Positions 54,726-63,783 of a DNA stretch of 64,000 bases are shown here, in pieces. This DNA comes from Sphingomonas sp. Root241 (GTDB taxonomy: Bacteria > Pseudomonadota > Alphaproteobacteria > Sphingomonadales > Sphingomonadaceae): contig NZ_LMIV01000001.1 in assembly GCF_001428865.1 (NCBI RefSeq), forward strand, positions 120,187-184,186, in the 5' to 3' direction. Both the position numbers and the translations under genes were made by a program. Below the pieces are notes generated by a model. That model saw nothing but the letters and a program-made list of their open reading frames with translations. It was not told where the DNA came from and did no database searches. Each line of letters begins with the position of its first letter. The stretch's first letter is position 1.

Positions 54726-55688
54726 ATGGTTATCCACACGCGATTCGCACCGAGCCCGACTGGGCGCCTGCATCTGGGGCACGCTTTCTCGGCGATCCAG
54801 GCGCATGATTTCGCGCGGGCGCAAGGCGGGCGTTTCAGCCTGCGCATCGAAGATATCGACGGCGCGAGGAGCCGGCCGGAACATGTCGACGCGATCCTGC
54901 GCGATCTCGAATGGCTGGGGCTCGGGTGGGACGGTGAAGTGACGTTCCAGTCGCAGCGGCTGGAACCGTATCAGGCGGCGCTCGATCGGCTGAAAGCGAT
55001 GGGCCTGCTCTATCCGTGCTTCTGCACCCGCTCCGACATCGCCGCGAGCCTGTCGGCGCCGCACGGGCCCGAGGGGGCGCTGTATCCGGGGACCTGCAGG
55101 GGGCTGGCGGATCCGGGCCTGTCGCGACCCCATAGCTGGCGGCTGGATGTGGAGAAGGCTCTCAAGATCCTCCCCGGCACGGGGAGGGGGACCGCCGCCG
55201 AAGGCGGTGGTGGAGGGGGAGTGCCACAAAGTACGCCGCCCGCGGAGAGCCCCCTCCACCAGCCTGGGGCTGGTCCCCCTCCCCGTGCCGGGGAGGAATT
55301 ATACTGGCACGATGCCTTCGCCGGCCGGGTCCGCGCCGATCCGCTATCTCATGGCGACGTGATCCTCGCGCGCAAGGACGCGCCTGCCAGCTATCACCTC
55401 GCCGTCACGGTCGACGATGCCGCGCAGGGCATCACACATGTCGTGCGCGGGATGGACCTGTTCGCCGCCACGCATGTCCACCGCCTGCTCCAGGCGCTGC
55501 TCGGTTTGCCGATCCCCGAATATCGTCATCACGCGCTGCTGCTCGGCCCCGACGGCACGCGCCTCGCCAAGCGCCACGGCGCACCCAGTCTCGAGGCGAT
55601 GCGACTGGCGGGCGAGGACGGCCGCGCGCTCGCCGATCGGCTGCGCCGGGGTCTGCTTCCGGTTGGATTCGCGTCGGCAAAGGCGTAG
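54726..55688 (+). CDS. gluQ: Glutamyl-Q tRNA(Asp) synthetase with in-frame repeat insertion
   Basis: A 320-residue enzyme that attaches glutamate to queuosine at position 34 of tRNA(Asp). Motifs: the class I HIGH-like PSPTGRLHLGHA, IEDIDGARSRPE, the zinc ligands Cys98, Cys100, Tyr120 and Cys124, and a KMSKS equivalent (TRLAKRHGAPS). It lacks the anticodon domain, as expected. Between about residues 148 and 190 a type A palindrome (55169-55296) is translated in frame as a Gly/Pro-rich low-complexity stretch. The flanking homologous sequence (WRLDVEKAL and YWHDAFAGRV) continues, so the gene is probably still functional. Confidence 0.93.
   Translation: MVIHTRFAPSPTGRLHLGHAFSAIQAHDFARAQGGRFSLRIEDIDGARSRPEHVDAILRDLEWLGLGWDGEVTFQSQRLEPYQAALDRLKAMGLLYPCFCTRSDIAASLSAPHGPEGALYPGTCRGLADPGLSRPHSWRLDVEKALKILPGTGRGTAAEGGGGGGVPQSTPPAESPLHQPGAGPPPRAGEELYWHDAFAGRVRADPLSHGDVILARKDAPASYHLAVTVDDAAQGITHVVRGMDLFAATHVHRLLQALLGLPIPEYRHHALLLGPDGTRLAKRHGAPSLEAMRLAGEDGRALADRLRRGLLPVGFASAKA
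55169..55296. repeat. Type A palindrome inserted in frame in gluQ
   Basis: A perfect 25-bp inverted repeat whose arms are at 55169-55193 and 55272-55296, starting CCTCCCCGGCACGGGGAGGG. Inside it are further arms (GGTGGAGGGGG and CCCCCTCCACC). It has the same design as the element at 7001-7132 but lies within a coding sequence and keeps the frame open. Confidence 0.93.
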
Positions 55689-55697
55689 GGCTGGGGC

Positions 55698-55928
55698 ATG
55701 ACCTTCTTCCTCGCCGCCCTGCTCATCGCCGCCATGCTCGCGGTCGTCTTCGTCCTCATCAAGGGACTGGTGAACATGGCGCAGACCACCACCAAGGATC
55801 TGGAGGGCGAGGGGCCCAGCGATCGCGCGCTCAGGTCGAACAAGCTGATGCAGCAGCGCATCCTGCTGCAGGGGGTCGCGATCGCGATCATCGCATTGCT
55901 GCTGTTGATCCTGTCGGCAAAAAGCTGA
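55698..55928 (+). CDS. HIG1-domain twin-transmembrane protein
   Basis: A 76-residue membrane protein with two helices (about 4-24 and 55-74) around a hydrophilic loop. NKLMQQRILLQGVAIAIIAL matches the HIG1/hypoxia-induced family consensus. In mitochondria and some bacteria this family associates with cytochrome oxidase. It starts nine bases after the gluQ stop, so is probably cotranscribed with it. Bacterial function is unresolved. Confidence 0.85.
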   Translation: MTFFLAALLIAAMLAVVFVLIKGLVNMAQTTTKDLEGEGPSDRALRSNKLMQQRILLQGVAIAIIALLLLILSAKS

Positions 55929-55940
55929 TCGGCGCGCCGC

Positions 55941-56036
55941 TCAGCGGCTGAGGATCACGAGGCACCATATCAGAGCGATCAGCATCAGGCCGATTAGGAC
56001 CGCGAGTTCGACATCGAGCAGCGGCGGGCGGCGCAT
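55941..56036 (-). CDS. 31-residue single-helix membrane peptide
   Basis: The frame reads MRRPPLLDVELAVLIGLMLI, then ALIWCLVILSR. A single hydrophobic helix (about 10-29) with basic residues at both ends. It begins 12 bases downstream of the PilZ gene on the same strand, with no strong Shine-Dalgarno. Composition and placement fit a real small protein, but nothing else supports it. Confidence 0.4.
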   Translation of the reverse strand: MRRPPLLDVELAVLIGLMLIALIWCLVILSR

Positions 56037-56048
56037 CGTCGCGCCGCT

Positions 56049-56381
56049 TCAGAGAAATCCGAGGTGCGTCACCGTCGATTGATGGAGCGGATTCTTGAAC
56101 CTGAGCCCGACCACGCCTTCGCGCGACCAGACTACCGTTGCCGGCATCGGTGAGAGATGGGCGATCGCCACCCATACTTCGTCGCCTTCGTGCAGGCCCC
56201 AGGTGAAGACCTTGCACCCCTCGACCGAGACATCGGCGACTTCGCCCTTGATCCGGCGCACTTCGCCGCTCGCGCGGATCGTCGCCGTCAGGGCGGTGGG
56301 AGTGCGTGGATTCGCGCGTCGATCGGTCTGCGCGAAGCGACCGAAGCGTGCGTCGTTGGTTTCATGATCAATCGGGTTCAT
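56049..56381 (-). CDS. PilZ domain-containing protein
   Basis: A 110-residue single PilZ domain, a c-di-GMP receptor fold. The RXXXR pattern (DRRANPR) lies near the N-terminus and the (D/N)XSXXG motif is DVSVEGCKV. Both conserved elements are present, so ligand binding is plausible. Output is unknown, because the domain stands alone. ATG 56381 follows GGGAAG. The 31-residue reading frame downstream could be cotranscribed. Confidence 0.9.
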   Translation of the reverse strand: MNPIDHETNDARFGRFAQTDRRANPRTPTALTATIRASGEVRRIKGEVADVSVEGCKVFTWGLHEGDEVWVAIAHLSPMPATVVWSREGVVGLRFKNPLHQSTVTHLGFL

Positions 56382-56443
56382 ACGGACTTCCCCTACCTGA
56401 CCAGATATCCTTCCAAGGGTTTACGGGTGGTGCCGGAAAAGGG

Positions 56444-56989
56444 TTAGCGACGCATAAAATCGCTGCGGGCCGCGGCGCGGAAGAGCAGGCCCGACACCAG
56501 CCACATGCCGACGAAGAATATCGCGATTCCCACCGGCAGGTCCATGTGCGCGATCAACGCGACTGCGCTCACCAGCAATTGTGCGAAGGCCGTGGCGAAC
56601 AAGGCGCGCGCCATCCCCTCGGGCCGCAGCCGGGCGAGGAAGGCGCCGGTGATTGCGATGGCGAGGATGCCGAAGAACGCCAGATTTGCGGGATTGCCCT
56701 CATCGCCGATGATGCCGACGGCCAAGTTGCTCCAGACGATCAGGAAGCCGGTCAGCAGCGCGACGGCGACCGTCGCGCGATAAGCGGCGTTGCCCGTCAT
56801 TCCCACCACGAGCTCATACGCGATTCCGACGCCGCCGATCAGCAGGATCGCGAACACGAAATCGGACGCCGTCCACGCCACTTCGTCGGTGAACCGCATC
56901 GCGATCAGCGGCAGCAAGATCAACGCCGCGGCGGTGCCCCAGCCTGCAAGGCGCCAGGGGCTCACGTGACGATTTGCGTCCGCAGTCAT
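56444..56989 (-). CDS. Conserved-looking membrane protein, unknown function
   Basis: A 181-residue protein with five hydrophobic stretches (about 14-30, 42-64, 70-88, 103-122, 135-172). The N-terminal half contains MRFTDEVAWTASDFVFAILL. I do not recognise a named family. No conserved charged residues that would suggest an enzyme are visible. ATG 56989 follows GGAG. It is separated from neighbours by over 60 bp on both sides. Confidence 0.75.
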   Translation of the reverse strand: MTADANRHVSPWRLAGWGTAAALILLPLIAMRFTDEVAWTASDFVFAILLIGGVGIAYELVVGMTGNAAYRATVAVALLTGFLIVWSNLAVGIIGDEGNPANLAFFGILAIAITGAFLARLRPEGMARALFATAFAQLLVSAVALIAHMDLPVGIAIFFVGMWLVSGLLFRAAARSDFMRR

Positions 56990-57123
56990 GTTTCATCTCC
57001 TGTATCCGATCGGACCGACAATAAGCCGGGCCCCGCATGAGCGGCATGAGCGGCGGGTGAGGATTTGCTGAGCAATGCGCCGGGCTTTCGCCCCGGCTGC
57101 TCCGGGCGTAAGGACAAGCGCGC

Positions 57124-57681
57124 ATGGTAAAGCTCAACAAGATCTACACGCGCACCGGCGACGACGGTACCACCGGGCTGGTCGACGGATCGCGCGTGTC
57201 CAAGGCCGATCCGCGCATGGCGGCGATCGGCGATGTCGACGAGGCCAATAGCGCGATCGGCGTGGCGCGGGCCGCGCTGGGTCCGGGAAGCGTCAGCGAG
57301 ATGCTCGCGCGCATCCAGAACGACCTGTTCGATCTGGGCGCCGATCTCGCCACGCCGATCGGGATCGAAGGCGCGCTGCGCGTCGTGCCGGCGCAGATCG
57401 AATGGCTCGAGGAAAGCATCGATCATCTGAACGGCGCGCTCGATCCGCTGACCAGCTTCATCCTCCCCGCCGGCGAGCCTGCCGCCGCCGCTCTCCACCT
57501 CGCCCGCGCAATCGCCCGCCGTGCCGAGCGGACCACGGTCGCCGCGGCGGCGCAGGTGGCATTGCGGCCGGAAGTGGTGACCTATCTCAATCGGCTGTCC
57601 GACCTGCTGTTCGTCGCTGCGCGCGCAATGAACCGGAACGGGGCCGGGGACGTTCTATGGGTGCCCGGCGCCTCGCGCTGA
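57124..57681 (+). CDS. Cob(I)yrinic acid a,c-diamide adenosyltransferase (PduO type)
   Basis: A 185-residue ATP:cob(I)alamin adenosyltransferase that makes adenosylcobalamin. Motifs are at the N-terminus: [17 protein letters not shown] (ATP-binding loop) and [14 protein letters not shown], then [25 protein letters not shown]. It is a salvage enzyme that does not require the de novo pathway. No riboswitch was recognised in the 134 bp upstream, and no other cobalamin genes are nearby. It precedes the ergothioneine operon by 52 bp; cotranscription is possible but the functions are unrelated. Confidence 0.94.
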   Translation: MVKLNKIYTRTGDDGTTGLVDGSRVSKADPRMAAIGDVDEANSAIGVARAALGPGSVSEMLARIQNDLFDLGADLATPIGIEGALRVVPAQIEWLEESIDHLNGALDPLTSFILPAGEPAAAALHLARAIARRAERTTVAAAAQVALRPEVVTYLNRLSDLLFVAARAMNRNGAGDVLWVPGASR

Positions 57682-57733
57682 TCGGATTCGTTTCGGGTTG
57701 ACGCTACGGCGCCCCCGGCGTAGGGGGAACATT

Positions 57734-59047
57734 ATGAGAACGGAGCGCGATGTAAACCCGGCTTCCTCCGCACTCGCGTCGCGTTTCGCCGCGGTTCGGG
57801 CGCTGACCGCCGATCTTGTCGCGCCGCTCTCCGATGCCGATGCGACGATCCAGTCGATGGACGATGCGTCGCCCGCCAAATGGCATCTCGCGCACACGAC
57901 GTGGTTCTTCGAAACCTTCGTTCTGCGCGATCACGTGCCCGGCTACCAGGTGTTCGACGAACGCTGGCCGTTCCTGTTCAACAGCTATTACGAGGCCGAG
58001 GGGCAGCGCCACGCGCGGCCGCGCCGGGGCATGCTGTCGCGGCCGTCGCTCGACGAGATCCTCGCTTATCGCGAGGCGGTTGACTCGGCGCTGCTGGCGG
58101 CGCTCCCTGATCTGCCCGCATCGGTGCGGGATCTGGTCGCGCTCGGTTGTCATCATGAGGAGCAGCATCAGGAGCTCTTGCTCACCGATATTCTCCATCA
58201 TTTTTCCATAAACCCTTTACAATCAGCTATTTGGCCGGGGGATCCCAAGGTCCCGGTCGCAATGCCCGGTCCGACCGGCTGGATTGAAGGGCGCACGGGC
58301 GTGATCGAGATCGGCCATGACTTGGTGTCAACCGGGCCGGGAAAAACGCGAATCGTGTCAAGTGTGTCAACCGTGTCAACCGGATTTGCCTTCGATTGCG
58401 AGGGCCCGCGGCACACCGAATTGCTCCATCCGCACGCGCTGGCGGACCGCACCGTGACCAACGGTGAATGGGCCGCTTTCATCGCCGACGGCGGCTATCG
58501 CGATCCGCGGCACTGGCTGTCGGACGGCTGGGCCTGGGTGCAGGCGGAGCGCATTGCGGCGCCGCTTTATTGGGAACAAGGCGACGGCGGCTGGACCCGC
58601 TTCGGGCTCGATGGCCGCCGCCCGGTCGATCCGGCCGCGCCGGTCACCCATGTCAGCTTCTTCGAGGCCGATGCCTATGCCAGCTGGGCCGGCGCGCGGC
58701 TGCCGACCGAGTTCGAATGGGAAGCCGCGGCGAGCGGGCATGATCCGAACGGCGGCAACCAGCTCGATGCGGCCGGCGCGGTCGAGCCGCGTCCGTCCGC
58801 GGGCGGCCCGGCCTTCTTCGGCGATGTCTGGGAATGGACCGGCAGCGCCTATCGCCCCTATCCCGGCTTCCGCCCCGCCGAGGGCGCAGTCGGTGAATAT
58901 AATGGCAAGTTCATGAGCGGGCAGTTCGTGCTGCGCGGCGGCAGCTGCGCGACACCGCGCGGTCATGTTCGGGCGAGCTATCGCAACTTCTTCTATCCGC
59001 ACCAGCGCTGGCAGTTCACCGGCGTACGCCTGGCCAAGGATCTCTGA
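57734..59047 (+). CDS. egtB: Ergothioneine biosynthesis protein EgtB
   Basis: A 437-residue iron-dependent sulfoxide synthase. The N-terminal DinB-like domain has a first His ligand (His51 in WHLAHTTW) and the HX3HXE motif at His141, His145 and Glu147. The C-terminal formylglycine-generating-enzyme-like domain has GAMVEWTGSAY-like sequence ([16 protein letters not shown]) and [23 protein letters not shown]. Between the two, residues 197-217 are encoded by a run of GTGTCAA units and read VST repeats, an insertion compared with the usual linker. It is followed by egtD after 1 bp. Confidence 0.94.
   Translation: MRTERDVNPASSALASRFAAVRALTADLVAPLSDADATIQSMDDASPAKWHLAHTTWFFETFVLRDHVPGYQVFDERWPFLFNSYYEAEGQRHARPRRGMLSRPSLDEILAYREAVDSALLAALPDLPASVRDLVALGCHHEEQHQELLLTDILHHFSINPLQSAIWPGDPKVPVAMPGPTGWIEGRTGVIEIGHDLVSTGPGKTRIVSSVSTVSTGFAFDCEGPRHTELLHPHALADRTVTNGEWAAFIADGGYRDPRHWLSDGWAWVQAERIAAPLYWEQGDGGWTRFGLDGRRPVDPAAPVTHVSFFEADAYASWAGARLPTEFEWEAAASGHDPNGGNQLDAAGAVEPRPSAGGPAFFGDVWEWTGSAYRPYPGFRPAEGAVGEYNGKFMSGQFVLRGGSCATPRGHVRASYRNFFYPHQRWQFTGVRLAKDL
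58325..58379. repeat. GTGTCAA short tandem repeats inside egtB
   Basis: Four GTGTCAA units at 58325, 58355, 58364 and 58373; the last three have a 9-base period, so they encode V-S-x units in frame. They fall in the interdomain linker of EgtB. Confidence 0.8.
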
Positions 59048-59048
59048 G

Positions 59049-60026
59049 ATGCTCAAGCAGGAGCCCCAGGACGGCGAGCAGAGTCTTGCCGATCCCAATT
59101 TCCGCGCCGATGTGCTGAGCGGCCTCGGCGGACAGCCGCGGGCGATCCCGGCGCGGTGGTTCTACGATCGCCGCGGCTCGGAATTGTTCGAGGCGATCAC
59201 CGATCTGCCCGAATATTATCCCACCCGCACCGAGACGGCTTTGCTGATGCAGATCGGCCCGCAGCTCGGCGCGCTCGCCGCGTCCAACGCGGCGGTGGTC
59301 GAGTTCGGATCGGGCTCGTCCGCCAAGACGCCGATCCTGCTGCGCGCGATCGATCCCGCCGCCTATGTGCCGATCGACATTTCAGGCGAGTTCCTGCGCC
59401 ACTCGGCGCGCGAATTGTCGGCGGGTTTTCCGGGGCTTCCGGTGTTGCCGGTCGAGGCCGATTTCCTGCGCCCCGTGCCGCTGCCTCCCGAAGTGAGCGG
59501 CCTGCCGAAGCTCGGCTTCTTCCCCGGTTCGACGATCGGCAACATGAACGCCTTTCACGCCGTCGATCTGCTCCGGGCGATGCGCGAATGGCTGGGCGAG
59601 GGCGCTCGGCTGCTGATCGGGATGGATCGGATCAAGTCGCCCGGCATCCTCGTCCCCGCTTACGACGACGCGCAAGGCGTCACTGCCGCGTTCAACCTAA
59701 ATCTGCTCGAGCGGATCAACCGCGAGCTCGCCGGCACGATCCCGGTCGAGGCCTTTCGCCACCGCGCGATCTGGAACGCCGATGCCGCGCGGATCGAGAT
59801 GCATCTCGAGGCGCAGCGCGAGGTGGAATTCTCAGTCGACGGCCGCACTTTCGCAATGGATGCGGGCGAGACGATCCACACCGAGAACAGCCACAAATAC
59901 GGTCCCAATGGCGGCCGCATGCTGCTGCGCGCGGGCGGCTGGACGCCGATCCGCGAGTGGACCGATCCGCAGGACTGGTTCGCATTGATGCTGTGCGAGG
60001 CACAGCCATTGCGGATGGCGCCCTAG
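59049..60026 (+). CDS. egtD: L-histidine N(alpha)-methyltransferase
   Basis: A 325-residue SAM-dependent methyltransferase that makes hercynine, the first intermediate of ergothioneine. It has the family N-terminus IPARWFYDRRGSELFEAIT, YYPTRTETALL, the SAM motif EFGSGSSAKTP and the catalytic-site region GFFPGSTIGNM. One base separates it from egtB, and no egtA, egtC or egtE homologue is seen, so this is the two-gene form common in proteobacteria. It ends tail to tail with the DUF1176 gene in CTAG (60023-60026). Confidence 0.96.
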   Translation: MLKQEPQDGEQSLADPNFRADVLSGLGGQPRAIPARWFYDRRGSELFEAITDLPEYYPTRTETALLMQIGPQLGALAASNAAVVEFGSGSSAKTPILLRAIDPAAYVPIDISGEFLRHSARELSAGFPGLPVLPVEADFLRPVPLPPEVSGLPKLGFFPGSTIGNMNAFHAVDLLRAMREWLGEGARLLIGMDRIKSPGILVPAYDDAQGVTAAFNLNLLERINRELAGTIPVEAFRHRAIWNADAARIEMHLEAQREVEFSVDGRTFAMDAGETIHTENSHKYGPNGGRMLLRAGGWTPIREWTDPQDWFALMLCEAQPLRMAP

Positions 60027-61027
60027 CGCGCCGGCACCGCCTCGGCCTTCCATGTGCGCAGCCAGTTGTTCGAACCGCGGCACTCGCCCATTGCGCGGGC
60101 CTCCACCAGCCGGAACATCGCGCCGTCCCAGACATAGGTTTCCGAACTTCCGCAATCGCCGATCCCGCGACCCTTCATGTAGCTGCCGAGCTCGGCCTTG
60201 GCGGGATCCCAATCGGCATTGACCAAGGTCGCAATGCCCTCGGCCTCGGTCCAGCCGGGCACCTGGTCGAAGCGTGCGACAACGGCCTTGCCGTTCTCGA
60301 TCACGAAGGGGACGCTCGAGAAGTTGTACGCGCCGCTGCCGCACGGGATCAGCGCGAGCGTCTTGCCGCCGCCCAGCGCCCATGCCTCGGTCTTGGGCAG
60401 GTCGCCCTCGCTGCCCGCGTACACTGCGTCGCAATCCGATTGCTTGCCCATCGCCGCGCGCAGCGCCGCTGAAATCGCCGCAGGCTTCCCCGTGGGCCGC
60501 ACGAAGGTCACGCGCGGCGCGGGCGGTGCGGCTGGTACGGCGCCCGGGGGCCTCGCCCCTTTTGCGACCAGTGCCGCCGTGGTCCCTGCGCGGCCCTGCC
60601 CGGCGTCGAAATAGCGCAAAGTCGCTGAAAGGCCCTTGAGCGAAGCCTGGCTCAACACCTTGTCGCCGCCGCGCAGCACCAATGTGTGGCCCTTGAGCAT
60701 GGCATCGGCGAGCTGGTTGGCCTGCAATCCGATGATGACAACGCTCGGTCCGCTCACGCCGCCGCTCAGCACCGTCTTCCCGTCGACTTCGATCCGCCAG
60801 CCTCCGCGATATTCGGCATCGGGGGATATCTCGATCGCCAGCGCGCCCGTCGGCCCGGCTTCGCGGGTGATTGCGATCTGCGGCACATTGTCGAGATTCT
60901 CGTCGGCCATCAGCGACGCCGCCTCACAGAACCGAAGATTGTCGCAGGCGGCCGCCCAGTCGCCGAACGACTTGACCTCGGAGGGGCTGGCGGCCTGTGC
61001 CGCGGCGAGGAGCGCGAGGATCAGCAT
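60023..61027 (-). CDS. DUF1176 domain-containing secreted protein
   Basis: A 334-residue exported protein. Residues 1-14 are a short signal peptide (LILALLAAAQA). The DUF1176 pattern is visible: SFGDWAAACDNLRFCEAAS at the start, then ALGGGKTLALIPCGSGAYN, and FVIENGKAVV and MGECRGSNNWLRTW near the end. Four to six cysteines suggest disulfides in the periplasm. Function is unknown. It is alone on its strand, 64 bp from the divergent dehydrogenase. Confidence 0.88.
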   Translation of the reverse strand: MLILALLAAAQAASPSEVKSFGDWAAACDNLRFCEAASLMADENLDNVPQIAITREAGPTGALAIEISPDAEYRGGWRIEVDGKTVLSGGVSGPSVVIIGLQANQLADAMLKGHTLVLRGGDKVLSQASLKGLSATLRYFDAGQGRAGTTAALVAKGARPPGAVPAAPPAPRVTFVRPTGKPAAISAALRAAMGKQSDCDAVYAGSEGDLPKTEAWALGGGKTLALIPCGSGAYNFSSVPFVIENGKAVVARFDQVPGWTEAEGIATLVNADWDPAKAELGSYMKGRGIGDCGSSETYVWDGAMFRLVEARAMGECRGSNNWLRTWKAEAVPAR

Positions 61028-61090
61028 GCCGCAAGTCTAGCCGAAGCGCTCTCGCGGGGGTAGGTGGCGCGAAAGCGACGGAGACGGACG

Positions 61091-61960
61091 ATGCAGACGA
61101 TAGGCGTGATCGGTGCGGGACAGATGGGTGCGGGAATCGCGCAGGTGTCTGCGCAGGCGGGCTATTCCGTGCTCCTCTCCGACATGGACCTCGCCCGTGC
61201 CGAAGCCGGCAAGGCGGGAATCGCGAAGCAGCTGGCCCGTCTCGTCGAGAAGGAGAAGATCGCCGCCGCCGATGCCGAGGCCGCGCTGGCCCGCATCCAG
61301 CCGCTGACCGACGTCTCGGGGATGGCGCCCTGTACCTTGGTCATCGAGGCCGCGACCGAGCGCGAGGCGATCAAGCGATCGATCTTCGAGACTGTCGGCA
61401 AGGTGCTGGGCCCGGACGCGATCCTCGCCAGCAACACCTCGTCGATCCCGATCACGCGGCTGGCGCAGGCCGCCCCCGATCCGGCGCGCTTCATGGGCGT
61501 GCACTTCTTCAATCCCGTCCCGGTGATGGGCCTGATCGAGCTGATCCGCGGCCTCGCGACATCCGACGCGACGGTCGCCGCGGTCGAGAAGTTCGGCCAG
61601 TCACTCGGCAAGCGCATCGTCCATGCCAACGACGCACCGGGCTTCATCGTCAATCGTGTGCTGATGCCGATGCTCAACGAGGCCTGCTTCGCATTGGGCG
61701 AGGGCGTCGCGACGATTCCCGACATCGATGCCGCCTGCCAGCTCGGGCTCAACCACCCGATGGGCCCGTTCACCCTCGCCGACTTCATCGGGCTCGATAC
61801 TTGCCTCGAGATCACCCGCGTGCTGTTCGAAGGCACCGGCGATCCCAAGTTCCGCCCCGCGCCGCTGCTGGTGAAATATGTCGAAGCCGGTTGGTATGGC
61901 CGCAAGACGAAGCGCGGCTTCTACGATTATTCGGGCGCGGAGCCGGTGCCGACCCGCTAA
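61091..61960 (+). CDS. 3-hydroxybutyryl-CoA dehydrogenase
   Basis: A 289-residue NAD-dependent enzyme converting (S)-3-hydroxyacyl-CoA to 3-oxoacyl-CoA. The dinucleotide motif is [14 protein letters not shown] (4-17), the catalytic His-Glu pair is in [17 protein letters not shown] and the substrate side has [12 protein letters not shown] and [18 protein letters not shown]. It belongs to the Hbd/PaaH group and could act in butanoate, polyhydroxyalkanoate or phenylacetate metabolism. Start ATG 61091. Its stop overlaps that of the convergent secreted gene (CTAA, 61957-61960). Confidence 0.95.
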   Translation: MQTIGVIGAGQMGAGIAQVSAQAGYSVLLSDMDLARAEAGKAGIAKQLARLVEKEKIAAADAEAALARIQPLTDVSGMAPCTLVIEAATEREAIKRSIFETVGKVLGPDAILASNTSSIPITRLAQAAPDPARFMGVHFFNPVPVMGLIELIRGLATSDATVAAVEKFGQSLGKRIVHANDAPGFIVNRVLMPMLNEACFALGEGVATIPDIDAACQLGLNHPMGPFTLADFIGLDTCLEITRVLFEGTGDPKFRPAPLLVKYVEAGWYGRKTKRGFYDYSGAEPVPTR

Positions 61961-62352
61961 CGCCGGTCTTCGATCAGGCCGGTCCGCTTCATCTCCGCCA
62001 GCCATTGCGGTGTGACCCATCGAAGCGGCGCCGGCAGTTCATCGAACGCGATCACGCCCTTCGCGCCCTTGAAGGTGGGTGGCGGCGGTATCATGCCGGG
62101 GCAGGGCATTCCCGAATAGAAGCCGTGTGCGGGATAGGCGTCGATCACCTGCCCGCGCTTCAACGCGCCCTTGTAGACCTTGAGAATCCTGAAGCGCACC
62201 TTGTCGTCGTTGCGCGTCACCACGCCGGCGACGATGTTGCGCGAGGTCGTGGCGATCACCCGCGCCTTCTCCGCCTCGCCCGGCGACTGCGGCTCCGGCA
62301 TTCCCGGCGGCGGCGGCAGGCATAAAGCGGCGAACAGGACGAGCGGGGTCAC
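61957..62352 (-). CDS. Small secreted protein, unknown function
   Basis: A 131-residue protein with a short hydrophobic N-terminus ([16 protein letters not shown]) that may be a signal peptide. The rest has RIVTTSRN-like strand content, [20 protein letters not shown] and a conserved-looking [12 protein letters not shown] segment. I recognise no family. Start GTG 62352 overlaps the nucleoside transporter stop (GTGA), so it is translationally coupled to it. Its stop overlaps the dehydrogenase stop in the opposite direction. Confidence 0.75.
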   Translation of the reverse strand: MTPLVLFAALCLPPPPGMPEPQSPGEAEKARVIATTSRNIVAGVVTRNDDKVRFRILKVYKGALKRGQVIDAYPAHGFYSGMPCPGMIPPPPTFKGAKGVIAFDELPAPLRWVTPQWLAEMKRTGLIEDRR

Positions 62353-63647
62353 GGCAGCAACAACCCCGCCAGTGCCGCCGACATCAGGTTCGCCAGGCTG
62401 CCGGCGATCAGCGCGCGGATGCCGAGCTTCGCGATCATCGGGCGCTGGTTCGGCGCGAGGCTGCCGGTCGCGGCCATCTGGATTGCGATCGAGCTGAAAT
62501 TGGCGAAACCACACAAAGCGAACGTGATGATCGCCACGGTGCGCGGGGCGAGGTCCTTCATCTCGCCCAGCTGGATGAACGCGACGAATTCGTTGAGCAC
62601 GACCTTGGTGCCGAACAATCCGCCCGCCGCGACTGCCTCGTGCCACGAGATGCCGAGCAGGAACATCACCGGCGCGAAGATCGTGCCGATGATCTTCTGG
62701 AAGCTGAGATCGGCGAGCGGCTGCGCCCAGGCGGCATTGCCGCTGGCATAGACGATCCAGTTGCCCAGGCCCCCGAGCAGCCCGTTGGCGAGCGCCACCA
62801 AAGCCACGAAGGCTAGCACCATCGCGCCGACCGCGACTGCGATCTTGACGCCGGTCGAAGCGCCGGTCGCTGCGGCCATGATCAGGTTGGCGGCACGTTC
62901 TTCCTCCAGGTCGTGCTCGGCGACCTTGATCACTTCGTCCTCGGGAACGTCGCCGAGCGGCAGCTCGCCGTTCGCCGGAGCGATATCGTCGGGCATGATG
63001 ATCTTGGCCATCAGCAGCCCGCCCGGCGCCGCCATGAACGAGGCTGCGAGCAGATAGGGAAGCGCCTGCGGTCCGAGCAGGCTGGCATAGGCCGCGAGGA
63101 TCGTTCCCGCGACGCCGGCCATGCCGACGGTCATCACCGCGAAGAGCTGCGAGGGCGTGAGCCGGGCGAGATAGGGCCGGATCACCAGCGGCGATTCGCT
63201 CTGGCCGACGAAGATGTTGGCGGCGGCGCACAGCGATTCGACCTTGGTCGTGCCCACCACTTTCTCGATCGCGCCGCCGATCCAGCGGATCACGAACTGC
63301 ATTACGCCGAGATGGTAGAGGATCGAAACCAGAGCCGCGAAGAAGATGATTACCGGCAGCGCCGCGATCGCGAAGCTCTGGCCGCCCAATTCGGGCTTGG
63401 CGAGCGGGCCGAACAGGAAGCTGGTGCCGGCTCCGGCATAGCCGAGCAGCGCCGAGACGCCGTTCGACATCCCATGCAACGCCGCCTGTCCCCAGGAGGT
63501 ACGCAGCACGAGCACGGCGATCCCGGCCTGCAGCGCGAATGCCGCGCTGACGACGCGCGGCCGGATCGCGCGTTTGTTGCTCGAAAGCAGCCAGGCGATG
63601 CCGAGGATCGCCGCGATGCCCAAAATGCCGATCGGAAACTGATTCAT
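62349..63647 (-). CDS. Concentrative nucleoside transporter (CNT/NupC family)
   Basis: A 432-residue inner-membrane symporter for nucleosides, probably proton- or sodium-coupled. The family signature VGQSESPLVIRPYLARLT is present, with VESLCAAANIFV ahead of it and NEFVAFIQLGEMKDL, the second re-entrant hairpin region. About ten helices fit the CNT fold. ATG 63647 (MNQFPIGILG) is chosen over a longer reading that lacks hydrophobic character. It is coupled with the secreted protein downstream. Confidence 0.93.
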   Translation of the reverse strand: MNQFPIGILGIAAILGIAWLLSSNKRAIRPRVVSAAFALQAGIAVLVLRTSWGQAALHGMSNGVSALLGYAGAGTSFLFGPLAKPELGGQSFAIAALPVIIFFAALVSILYHLGVMQFVIRWIGGAIEKVVGTTKVESLCAAANIFVGQSESPLVIRPYLARLTPSQLFAVMTVGMAGVAGTILAAYASLLGPQALPYLLAASFMAAPGGLLMAKIIMPDDIAPANGELPLGDVPEDEVIKVAEHDLEEERAANLIMAAATGASTGVKIAVAVGAMVLAFVALVALANGLLGGLGNWIVYASGNAAWAQPLADLSFQKIIGTIFAPVMFLLGISWHEAVAAGGLFGTKVVLNEFVAFIQLGEMKDLAPRTVAIITFALCGFANFSSIAIQMAATGSLAPNQRPMIAKLGIRALIAGSLANLMSAALAGLLLP

Positions 63648-63783
63648 CCGCTGGTCTGCGCCCCCCCGAGCCAGCCCCCGAATTTGGCCAGCGAAAGCGG
63701 GAGCATACACGCTGCACGCCGGTGTGCCAGAGGGCGCGGCGCGGCATCTTTCGCAGGCGCTTCTTTCCCGCTAGCGTCCGCCG

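Noticed and set aside
54726..55688. gluQ as a pseudogene disrupted by the repeat
   Set aside because: The frame is intact across the insertion and all catalytic and zinc motifs remain, so I keep it as a coding gene.
57000..57123. Cobalamin riboswitch before the adenosyltransferase gene
   Set aside because: The B12-box sequence and typical stems were not found; only a small GC hairpin around 57080-57100 is visible.
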